Part shown: positions 46,276-55,707 of the stretch, in pieces
Position numbering within the stretch: the first letter of the stretch is position 1
How the letters are laid out: every line of letters begins with the position of its first letter
Assembly: GCA_031308135.1 (NCBI GenBank)
Contig: JAHLJT010009419.1
Coordinates: forward strand, 187,303,829-187,367,828
DNA length: 64,000 nt
From: Acheta domesticus
Lineage: Eukaryota > Arthropoda > Insecta > Orthoptera > Gryllidae
Reading direction: 5' to 3'
Made by a program: the position numbers and the translations under genes
Notes under the pieces: generated by a model
What the model was told of the DNA's origin: nothing
The model's database searches: none
Seen by the model: only the letters and a program-made list of their open reading frames with translations

Positions 46276-46911
46276 TGTATGTGAGGAGAATGGAATCACA
46301 CTACAGTGCTATTTTGCTACCTCGATCCAGAGTAAATGAAATTCCTTGATATCAGTATTTTTCGTTGTTTTTTTATCTTTCATTGTAAAGGAAAAGTACG
46401 GGAACACTTATATCGGTTAAATGAAACTTTTTGTCATTCTCTTCAAACATTAATTTCATCTTCTTCACCCCTTCCTTTAAATCTGTGTCCCGAACTCTTG
46501 GTTTGTTAGTGATTGGAATCTTATTGTGAGATATGGTAGCGATTTTTAAAATGTAATGAAATAGTGTCACTGATAAAAATGTCGTTGGTTGGGTTGTAGT
46601 CCTTTGAACTTCTTAAGCTTCATACTGTGATACTTCAATATTTTTTAATTAATTAATTATTTTTTCTTTCTTGTGTCAAATGTTAATGGAGGAACATCTA
46701 GTGTATTTATTATTAAGAAATAAAACAAGGGAAATTCTCGACAGTTTCTCTAGGAATAAAATGAATCTAGTCAAAAATCCCCTGATGAAGCTGAGTTAAT
46801 TTCCTAAAATACGAAAACCTATTTAAATAACAATGATAATGATGGTAGGAATAGATAGAGCCATAGAAAACGCGAGATATTTTTAATTTTTTTTCCAGTG
46901 GAAATTACTTG
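46276..46911. other. AT-rich spacer
   Basis: Nothing recognised; TTAATTAATTAATTATT run near 46,645. Confidence 0.45.
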
Positions 46912-48363
46912 CTTAGGCATTACTTAATGGCACTACGTATCTCTGACGGGAGATCCTAGGGTTCTAGTCCCGACCGTGACAGGACACGAGCTAGATACTT
47001 ATAGCCAGGTCAAATTCAGCCGCTGTCTGAAAGATGATTCTAGCGTCCGGCTGCTCTTATTACGAGTTTTCCGTGATATCACAGATCAATACCAGGAGGA
47101 GGTCGGAGCAGTACACTAACAAAGGGGCCACGGGCAGCGCGCGTTCTTTCCATCCTTTTCCTCGTCCTATTATTTCGCCTTACATACACATACTTAAACT
47201 TACGTGCACTACATTGTCACACACGTGGGAATACCATTCGGGAGCCTAGAGTGTCCCGACTGTGGCGCTGCCCCGCTGGTGGGAGATGCCTAGTTGGGGA
47301 AAAGCTCGCCAGGCCACGAGTAGGTCGGCGCCGGATCTCATCATCCAGCGGGGGAAGAACCTCCTGCAATAAAAAATACATGCCTTACACCAGGGCCGTC
47401 AAACGGAGCACGTACGTGCTCGGAGCGCGCTTGCGCTCCGCTAGGGCACGCAGGTCCCGCGGCCGAGGGAAGCTCGCGCTCCGATTTCTCAGGGATGCAC
47501 AGAAGGAGTCGTGGCGGGGCGCAAGAAGACGGATAAAAAGTTTGTCCGAGTGGGCTCTTAAATAGTGCAAAATGTACAGCTCTCCGAATGATTTTTAAAA
47601 CGTTTGTATTATTTTAAAATGTTTTTAGGAAAGTTTTCATAAATGCAATTTTGTATTAGGTAAAAGTGTTTAAAACTGAGTATTTTAATATTACATTATG
47701 TATCCGATTTTACATACTTATTATATATTTTTACTGTTTTCATAACATATTTATGAACGTTTTTTGACGTTTCATTCTACATATTTTTCCGGGCTCTATT
47801 CATCATTATTCTGTAATTTTTAAGTGCTTTTATTGCGTTCATTTTCACACGAAAGATATGCACATCGTATTTCTTTAAATGTTTATTTTCAATAATAGTG
47901 TCAGTGCTTTTCTGAAATTATGATATACAATATTTTTCGTGATTCAATATATATTTTGATTTATATTGATTTTCTCAGAAATTTTCATTAGAATTAATAA
48001 TTCTCTTATATTGCATTCTTTAACACGAAGTATAAACGTGCGTTAATACTTCCGTGGTGTAATGATCAATGCTTGTATAACTGCAGTTTTTGTTTACATG
48101 TCAATTTCCACTTAAAGTTCGTAAATATTAATAAATGTCTCTTTATGATATACCAACCGGTGTGTTTCACCCAACTCGCCACATTCGCACGATGTTTTCT
48201 TACCCCTGCTTCCCGCCTGTAACTCGAGCGACTTCGCTAAGCTGATAACGCCGCGTGCCCGAAACCTTTGCGAAGGCCATTCGCGTGCTCGTTCGTCTGA
48301 CGGCCCTGCCTTACACAGTCGGAAGCAATGACCATGGCGGTTGACGCGCCCGGAATCACTTAA
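46912..48363 (+). mobile_element. SINE family A interrupted by a hAT element
   Basis: The left part (46,912-47,390) runs from ATCTCTGACGGGAGATCCTAG through the body to AATAAAAAATACATGCCTTA. The right part (48,309-48,363) resumes with CAGTCGGAAGCAATGACC and the tail TTGACGCGCCCGGAATCAC. The SINE is collinear across the insertion, so the hAT element inserted after the SINE. Confidence 0.92.
47391..48308. mobile_element. hAT-type non-autonomous DNA transposon, Buster-like target site
   Basis: 918 bp with inverted ends CAGGGCCGTCAAACG and the complement of CGTCTGACGGCCCTG (one mismatch in 15). It is flanked by the 8-bp direct duplication CCTTACAC (47,383-47,390 and 48,309-48,316). Eight-base duplications define hAT elements, and the central TA (nnnTAnnn) is the Buster-group preference rather than the Ac-group nTnnnnAn. 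Just inside the left end are a 14-bp palindrome AGCACGTACGTGCT (47,407-47,420) and the hairpin CGGAGCGC-GCTT-GCGCTCCG (47,421-47,440), subterminal structures typical of hAT. The interior is AT-rich with no transposase, so it would need one in trans. Confidence 0.88.
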
Positions 48364-48599
48364 TCCAATTTGAAATTAGTTTCATCATTCTTCCTCTTCT
48401 GAAACCGCTGGATTGAGGCTAAGGAATTTTAATTCTTTTATAAATCCTAGAACATTCAAAATTCCCTGACAGCAGAATTTTAAGAAATTGCCAGAATGAC
48501 ACATACTTCTATACAGAGCAAAGAAAAAAGGAATAAATCGAAACACTTTCACTGCTACATGCTCCACGCGTCCCCAATCTCCGTCTTTTTCTACATTTC

Positions 48600-49590
48600 C
48601 GGCCTCTCAGAGCGCGGGCGCGCGATGCTGTTTGGACCATTGGGGCTTTGTGGGCGGCAACGTGCACGCCTGTCGGGCCGGTGGGCAGGCAAGCAGGCAG
48701 GCAGGCAGGCAGACCGGCAAGCGGGCGGGCGGCCGGACGCTCGCTCTAATTATAGTCGCGCGCAAGATACCTGTTGACAAATTAGTGCCGTGTCGCATGA
48801 TTGAGAGCAGCTCTGCGCGCGGCGGCCGGCCGCTTGCGTCGGACAGCCCCGCCCCTTGCCCCGCCCCCTTCACGCCCCCGCCGCACCCCTGCCCGGCGCG
48901 CGCCCGTCCCTTCCACCGCTCCGTCCACCACCGCCGTTCCCTCCCATCCCCGCCACTGCCCGTCACCGCTCCTCCCGCCACCGCCCCACGCCCCCCGCTG
49001 CGCCTGCACCCCGCCCGCCACCGCCCCCACGTACACCTCACCTCCGTTCCGTCCATATGCCCCGCCCCGCCTGTCCCCGCCCACCGACCTTCGCCCCGCC
49101 TGCCCCGCCCACCGCCCCGCCACGCCTGCCCTCGCCCCTGCCACCGCCCCGCCCATCACCGCCCTGCGCCCGCCCCGCCCGTCCCCGCCACCTCCCCGCC
49201 ACCGCCCCTCCCACCACCGCCCTACGCTCGACGCGCCTTTTCCCCGCCCGCCCTCGTCCCGCCCGCCCTCGTCCCGCCCGCGACCGCTCCACGCCCCTCC
49301 TGGGCCCGCCGCGCCCACCGGCTCCCGATCCACGTCCATCCCGCCAGCGTCCCGCCTACCGCCCTCGGCCAGCTCCTGGCCCACGCCCGCCACTCCTCCT
49401 TCCCCGCCTCTCCCCCACCCCTATCCCTCACCCCTCCCCACTCCAGCCCTCCCCCTCACCGTTCCCTCCCCACCCTTCCCTGCCCCTCCCCCGCCCCTTT
49501 CCAGCCTCGTCCACACTGGCTCCGCCCTCTGGACTGCCCCTGGGGCGGGAGGCGGCCCTCGACCAGCGCGCGGCATGCGCTTCGCTTGCA
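48600..49590. other. CpG-rich island and C-rich degenerate repeat
   Basis: 48,600-48,850 is CpG-rich with a CAGG run (48,687-48,712) and GCATGATTGAGAG (48,796-48,808). 48,840-49,560 is a degenerate CCGCCC/CCACCGCCCC repeat, including an exact GCCCGCCCTCGTCCC pair near 49,248-49,278. Frames of up to 382 residues are compositional. Confidence 0.7.
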
Positions 49591-49608
49591 CTCCTGCTAC
49601 ACTACAAT

Positions 49609-50785
49609 ACACTACAATATGATACTTATGTTATTCAATTTCAATATTATCTTTCCAATTTTTCCTCTTCTCCCTCTTATTCTTCGCCTTATTAATCTTT
49701 CTCTTCCATTTTTTCTTCTTCTCCTCTCATCTGCTTCTTCCTCTCTTCTCTTTTTTCTTTCTCTCCTCTTCTTCTCATAATTTTTTCTTCCTCTTCTATC
49801 TCTCCTTCTCTCCGTCTCGTTTGCATGCTTGCACATAAGTTTCTTCCCTCGCTTGACGCGTTCACTCGTACTAGAGCACCCACCCATTGGTCTGGTGTGG
49901 CTCCCTCCTCTTCGTCTCTTCTTTCTTAGTTCTCTTTTTCTTCACATTTTTGTCCTCGTTTTAGTTTCTTGTCTACGTAGGACAGAGAAAGTTATGTATT
50001 GTTTCGGAAAATCAATTTCTATATTTCATCGGAAATACACGTTTTGGGAGATACAGAAAAAGGGTTTTTTTCAATACGTTCGTCCGCCTGTCTGTCCCTC
50101 CGTTTAGTCCGTCCGTCCATCTCTGAACTATACTAGGGCCTAAACCATTCGTAGGATTTTTTCCAATATGAAAATTCCCCGGTCGATCAGGCTCCACTGG
50201 AAGCTCTGTGAGAAAGTCTGTGTCATTTTCTAGCTCCACTAGTTTCTTCTTCTAGAAGGTTCTGTTCAATTCTGGCACATTATTTTCATTATTATCCCCT
50301 TCCATTAAATTCACTATATTTTCTTTTCGTTGTTTACTTAATATTCGACTGTTTTTCCATTTTAATACGCGTCCTCTCTCCAATTTTCCTTTCTCAGCAT
50401 TCCCTCATCTGATACATCATCTAATTCTTGTCATCTTACACTACAATATGATACTTTTGTTATTCTCTCTTCCGCCTTTCGTGTTGAACTCTGGTTCTTC
50501 TATCTTCCTTCTCATCATATTTCTCTTCTTTTTCTTCTTCACCTTCTTGTTATTTCGCTCATCCTCCTCATTCTTCTTCTCTTTCCTATTCTTCATCTCT
50601 CTTTTCTTGTTCTTCCTCTCTAACTTTTAATTTTTCCTCTTCTCTCTCTTATTCTTCGCCTTATTAATCTTTCTCTTTCATTTTCTTCTTTCCCTCTCAT
50701 CTGCTTCTTTCTCTCTCTTTTCTTATAACTTTTTCCATCTTCTTGTATCTCTCCTCCTCTCCGTCTCCTTTGCATGCTTGCACAC
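49609..50785 (+). repeat. duplicated pyrimidine-rich segment
   Basis: 49,609-49,836 and 50,440-50,784 share ACACTACAATATGATACTT at the left and CTCTTATTCTTCGCCTTATT, CTCTCATCTGCTTCTT and TTTGCATGCTTGCACA to the right. The second copy has about 140 extra pyrimidine-rich bases. Between them lies a GTCCGTCCGTC-type stretch (50,080-50,125). Confidence 0.85.
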
Positions 50786-51417
50786 TGCCTTCACCCTTTC
50801 TCAAATTGTTATCTCTCAGTATTTATATCTTCTGGTCCAGTGACGTCAAGGTCTTCTAATGGTGGCTGTAGCACGCGTCGTGGCACCGTAGCATGTCACG
50901 AGCTTCTCTGCGCAACTAGCATCGGGAAAGGGAACTATTACGAGTAGTAGTAAACCCGCCGTTTTACTATGGAGATGCCGTTGTCTCTGGTGGCGGGGTA
51001 ATGAATTGCATGGAGGGGCTAATTCGTCGTGGCACTCGTGCCACTGACTCCGTCTCGTGGCATCGACCTTGACAATACTGTTCTGGTCCATCCCGTGCAA
51101 GCGTTAATCATTCCCACTTCCCTCGTGCCGGGCGCCCATAGAGCAGCGAGGCCTCTGGCCTCCGAGGCGTCGCGACACCTGGACGCGCGTCGCCCCGCGC
51201 CGCCAGAGCACCTGCAGTGGCTGCTCGCTGCGCCACGGGGCCGCCCCTGCGCCCAGCCGCGTGCTGTTGCCAGAGGCCTCCGCTGAGACTCGGCCCTCAC
51301 TCGTACCGTTGCATTCGCAAGTCATGCGGAGGGACGGCGATTGCCCCTCGACGCTAATGAAGTCGGACTGGACTGCGTCTTCGTGAACAAAACAATTGAC
51401 AACACCGCCATTTGTAA
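50786..51417. other. spacer with small CpG-rich patch
   Basis: 51,115-51,290 is CpG-rich. TCGTGGCACTCGTGCCACTGA near 51,027 is a local inverted repeat. No gene recognised. Confidence 0.45.
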
Positions 51418-52545
51418 TAATAATAAGAAGAAGAATAAGATAAAGAAGAAGAAGAGAAGATGATGATGATGATGATGAAGATGATGATGAAGATGATGAT
51501 GACGAAGAAGATGATGTAGACGAAGAAGAAGATGATGTAGACGAAGAAGAGATGATGTAGACGAAGAAGAAGATGATGTAGAAGAAGAAGATGATGTAGA
51601 AGAAGAAGATGATGTAGAAGAAGATGATGATGTAGAAGAAGAATGATGATGTAGAAGAAGAAGATGATGTAGAAGAAGAAGATGATGTAGAAGAAGAAGA
51701 TGATGTAGAAGAAGAAGATGATGTAGAAGAAGAAGATGATGTAGAAGAAGAAGATGATGTAGAAGAAGAAGATGATGTAGAAGAAAGAAGATGATGTAGA
51801 AGAGAAGATGATGTAGAAGAAGATGATGTAGAAGATAGAAGATGATGTAGAAGAAGAAGATGATGATGTAGAAGAAGAAGATGATGTAGAAGAAGAAGAT
51901 GATGATGTAGAAGAAGAAGATGATGATGTAGAAGAAGAAGATGATGATGTAGAAGAAGAAGATGATGATGTAGAAGAAGAAGATGATGATGTAGAAGAAG
52001 AAGATGATGATGTAGAAGAAGAAGAAGATGATGATGTAGAAGAAGAAGATGATGATGATGTAGAAGAAGAAGAAGAAGATGATGATGTAGAAGAAGAAGA
52101 TGATGATGATGTAGAAGAAGAAGATGATGATGATGTAGAAGAAGAAGATGATGATGATGTAGAAGAAGATGAAGATGATGATGATGTAGAAGAAGATGAA
52201 GATGATGATGATGTAGAAGAAGATGATGATGATGATGTAGAAGAAGAAGAAGATGATGATGTAGAAGAAGAAGAAGATGATGATGTAGAAGAAGATGGTG
52301 ATGATGTAGAAGATGGTGATGATGTAGAAGAAGATGGTGATGATGATGATGAAGAAAAAGATGATGATGATGATGAAGAAGAAGAAGATGATGATGATGA
52401 AGAAGAAGAAGATGATGATGATGATGATGAAGAAGAAGATGATGATGATGAAGAAGATGATGATGAAGAAGAAGAAGATGATGATGATGATGACGATGAT
52501 GATGAAGAAGAAGATGACGAAGAAGAAGACACATACTATGTCATC
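51418..52545 (+). repeat. 1.1-kb GAA/GAT composite minisatellite
   Basis: Units of (GAA)n(GAT)nGTA: 15-18 bases at the left with GTAGAC variants, a uniform 18-base GAAGAAGAAGATGATGTA section around 51,640-51,790, then 21- and 24-base units, ending in pure GAA/GAT blocks without GTA after about 52,330. Slipped units at 51,545, 51,783 and 51,835 shift the frame. The very long minus frames (His/Leu, Phe/Ile, Ser) and the plus Glu/Asp/Val frame all come from the repeat. Confidence 0.97.
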
Positions 52546-52970
52546 TATTTCAACGAGACGCATACAGTGACTTACAACTATTGGGACATGCGAAATTTAG
52601 CAGAATAATCATGGATTAGGAATATTAAATAAGAAATTAAATGTGAAAAGTATGTTGTACGATTACTTTCATAAGCAGTTATAGCATACTGACGAAAGTT
52701 TCTTTAAAATCACAATAATCAACTGATATTTTTAAATTTGAGTTTTTAATGCTGAAAAGTTAACTCGCCAAACTAGCCTGACAGTTGAATAGAAATATAA
52801 ACAAATATGCACAGCAAATAATGTTCAAACAGAAAAACAAGTAAAGAATAACACAATAAGAAAGGTTCGTATCTTATAGCCGACCTCTTTCGCTGCAGCC
52901 CATCCTTCAGTATATTTCGTACACTTTGTTACCACGTGTTTGGGTATAAGAATGATAATTTTTTCTCCAA
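52546..52970. other. AT-rich spacer left of transposase relic
   Basis: May contain one end of the Tc1-like element, but I could not find a convincing terminal repeat. Confidence 0.4.
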
Positions 52971-53760
52971 TCATATTAAATTATTTGTTTCAATTGTTGG
53001 AACGAATTGAGTATTTTCTTCTCTTGTTTCCAATTTTTCCCAAACATGTTCTCTAATACGGTGACTGAGGATATGGATCAAGTACCTTTGGGCAGCTGTA
53101 TAGGAGCCAAAGTTGAACAACCTGCGACTTGTGCGATGGATTATTATTCTGATAAAAATAAAATCTATCAAGAATACGAAGAGTTTCAGCACTTTGTTTT
53201 AAATTTTGTTCAAGAATGTTAAGATAGTTGAACCTGTTCATGGTTTACTCTGCGAACTACATGTCTACCGCCACCATTCACTGATATGCAGACCCACACC
53301 TTTGCATTTCCTCCTCCGAGCTTCACGGTTGCTTTTATGTTTTCTCCGTTCAGCTCTTAATTTAGTCTCTTACACATCCGAATTCTTCCATCGGATCCAC
53401 AGATGGTCACTTTCTATTTGTCAACGAAGATTATTCTATTCCACCAATCTTCATCTTTTTTGTGTTTTTAGCACACCCTTGCCTTCTCTGTCGGTTCGCT
53501 TTACTTATAAGTGGCGTTCTTATGGTAACATGGCTATGGGAATTAAACCTCCTTTGTACCTTTCGCACGGTTTCGGGGTTTACTTTCTTGCCAATGCCAA
53601 TTTCTAACTGTGGGGTAATTTTTGGTGCATTAATATTACGATCCTTCTTTATTAATCTCACTACGAGATTCTCTTCTCGATCAGAAAATGTCTTCGGGCG
53701 TCCTCCTGCGGGTTGCAATTCAGTCGCCTACTCAGTAATGTACCGTGAGATTATGTGACA
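52971..53760 (-). pseudogene. decayed Tc1-like transposase
   Basis: Minus-strand pieces in three frames follow the Tc1 order. First GRPKTFSDREENLVVRLIKK (end of the paired HTH/GRPR hinge and second HTH). Then a segment with WWNRIIFVDK (first catalytic Asp) and GSDGR. Then a glycine-rich TVKLGGGNAKVWVCIS, LEQNLKQSAETL, and NNNPSHKS where the family has a DNDPKH-type second Asp. Last are PQSP and REHVWEKLETR in place of PDLNPIE. Stops, frame shifts and substituted catalytic residues make it inactive. The N-terminal HTH is only faintly visible to the right. Confidence 0.85.
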
Positions 53761-53955
53761 GTGCTTTCTTCATTAATATCATTTTGCAAAATGTTCGGCA
53801 TGATTAGCCCTTTGCATGATGGTGAATAACCAGCTGACGCTGCTCAAAAGTGGTGTTCTTTCCTCAGCAATTCAGTTCGTTTAAATATTTAGGTTCTTCA
53901 AGGTCTCTCCCAACAAAAGGCTTGCTTTCCAGTCTTGTTGAAGAGTTGGGTTGTG

Positions 53956-54300
53956 ATGGTTCGATCGAAGTTCACTGTCAAACAGAAAGTGTTTGTGTAT
54001 GATACATACGTAAAAAGTGTCAAAGCGTTATGTGCCTTGTATCCTGGAGCCTTTCTTCCAAATGAATTTGGTAAATGAAAAGCGTAGTTACGGTAATTTT
54101 CAAAAGGACTCCGCAGCTGCACACACTTCACTTTCCTTGAGGGTTTACATACCGTTTATGGAGGCAGAATTTTCATACGTGGTTCGTGGTCTGCACGCTC
54201 TCCTGATCTGATTCCGTGTGATTTCTTTCCTTGGAGATTCCTGAAAGATCGCATATAAGTGGCAAATTCCCACACGGAATCTCTGCAATACTACAGGACT
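53956..54300 (+). pseudogene. internally deleted mariner-superfamily transposase relic
   Basis: Plus strand. An ATG at 53,956 begins MVRSKFTVKQKVFVYDTY, the usual N-terminus (HTH) of a common insect mariner-superfamily group. After a stop and a deletion, FQKDSAAAHTS matches the QQDGAxxHT catalytic block. A frame-shifted SARSPDLIPCDFFPWRFLK matches the PPRSxDLTPLDFFLWGxxK block with the last catalytic residue region. About two thirds of the protein is missing. It lies head-to-head with the Tc1-like relic. Confidence 0.75.
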
Positions 54301-54565
54301 TCCTTTGCTGAGTAAGCCAGAATATATGTAGATGACAAGAGTGTATCAGAGCCGCGGTGAGAAGTTCCAGCATCTACTATTACGTGAGTACAATTTAAAC
54401 TTTCCCGTAGCAAAAAGTCACCTTCTTTCTTCGGAGTTGCCGCTCTGTCTTGATTTCCTCGGTATCAATGGCCTCGTTCGCCGAGGCCAAATCCCTGCGC
54501 GACAGGCACGTTAATAAAATGGTCGCACTGTGCAAGGAAATGCACAGTATTGTAGTTAACGTAAT

Positions 54566-54583
54566 ATCAGATAAGATTTCTAT
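54566..54583. other. target-site duplication, 3' side of Jockey element
   Basis: ATCAGATAAGATTTCTAT, identical to 59,121-59,138. It delimits the element exactly. Confidence 0.97.
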
Positions 54584-54721
54584 TTTTTTATTTATTTTAA
54601 ATAGGATTATTATACAAAGTTCAGTTTTTACAACTCTCCATTTGCTTTGTTGACTTACATCTAATACTATAAACTAAATCTATTGAACACTACAATTGAC
54701 GAGGGGACTCACCGAGCACCT

Positions 54722-55699
54722 CTAAGAAGCATTAATATTTGCAAAAATGTTTAGGAATGAGTGGATAGGATATCTATTTTTTATTCTTGTTGGGGTTTCA
54801 TTAAATTTACCTATGCTGATGTGTCTATCTTGGTTGATGAGGTTTAGGTTGGAATAGAAGTTATTGGCCAGGAATGCTATGTGGTGTGCGATGGGATTAA
54901 TGTTAAATTCGTGGTGTAACTGCTTATTGGAAATAAACCAAGGGGCTTGAGTGATGGTTCTTAGAAATTTATTTTGAATTATCTGTATTTTGTTGATGTT
55001 ATATTTTGCTGCATTTGTCCAAATTGGACAAGCGTACAGAAGAAGAGGTCTTATGATGGTTTTATGCAAGATGATGCTATTGCTTAGTGAGAGTTTCCTG
55101 TGATTTAAGAGTGGTTTTAACTGTATTAATTTTGCTTTGGCTTGCTGAACTTTGGTGTCTATGTGTATTTTCCAATTTAATGTGGTGTCCATATGCAGGC
55201 CAAGGTATTTAACGGCATTGTTATGGGGAGTCCAAGGGATTATGTTGTTGTTCATTTTAAACGGCGTAGGGAAGGAATATGGTCTGAAAGTGAAGACTTT
55301 AGCTGTAGATTTCGAGGGATTGATTTTGATTTTCCATTTCGTTGCCCAGGTTTCTATTTCATTTAAAGGGGATTGAATTTCGTTGGCTATGTAATTAATT
55401 GAGGAGTGGGACATGTAGATTACCGTATCGTCTGCAAACTGGGCTATGTGAGTGAATCTTGATGTACGCATATCTGCTGTATATAAGTTGTAGAGTAATG
55501 GAGAGAGAGGTGATCGTTGAGGTAGTCCTGCTGTAATGGGTCGGGGGTTAGAATTATGATTTTCTATTGCAACTGAGAAGGTTCTATTGGTTAGGAAGCT
55601 TTTGATTATTTTGAAGAGGTACGTAGGGGTGCCTATTGATAAGAGTTTATAGTTTAGTCCTTCATGCCATACCCTGTCAAATGCTTTAGCGATGTCCAT
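54722..55699 (-). CDS. Jockey-type ORF2, C-terminal RT part (after frame break)
   Basis: 325 residues in the frame following the break. It has MDIAKAFDRVWH (motif A Asp), GLPQRSPLSPLLYN (motif B, where the usual Gly of PQGS is Arg), the catalytic box QFADDTVIY (D90, D91), VKYLGLHMDTTLNW, then IIRPLLLYACPIW and NKFLRTITQAPWF. Ends at TAA by 54,722. No RNase H domain follows, as expected for Jockey. The ATG at 55,699 is internal to RT, not a natural start. The Gly-to-Arg change would probably impair the polymerase. Confidence 0.92.
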   Translation of the reverse strand: MDIAKAFDRVWHEGLNYKLLSIGTPTYLFKIIKSFLTNRTFSVAIENHNSNPRPITAGLPQRSPLSPLLYNLYTADMRTSRFTHIAQFADDTVIYMSHSSINYIANEIQSPLNEIETWATKWKIKINPSKSTAKVFTFRPYSFPTPFKMNNNIIPWTPHNNAVKYLGLHMDTTLNWKIHIDTKVQQAKAKLIQLKPLLNHRKLSLSNSIILHKTIIRPLLLYACPIWTNAAKYNINKIQIIQNKFLRTITQAPWFISNKQLHHEFNINPIAHHIAFLANNFYSNLNLINQDRHISIGKFNETPTRIKNRYPIHSFLNIFANINAS

Positions 55700-55707
55700 G
55701 AAAACTG

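Noticed and set aside
48632..49780. 382-residue proline-rich plus frame
   Set aside because: C-rich degenerate repeat; parallel frames equally open and the frame runs into pyrimidine tract.
51104..52563. Minus-strand frames of 392-476 residues rich in His/Leu, Phe/Ile or Ser
   Set aside because: All three are the same GAA/GAT array read in different frames; no domain or start context.
53206..53758. Plus-strand frames of 98-133 residues
   Set aside because: Antisense shadows of the minus-strand Tc1-like transposase relic.
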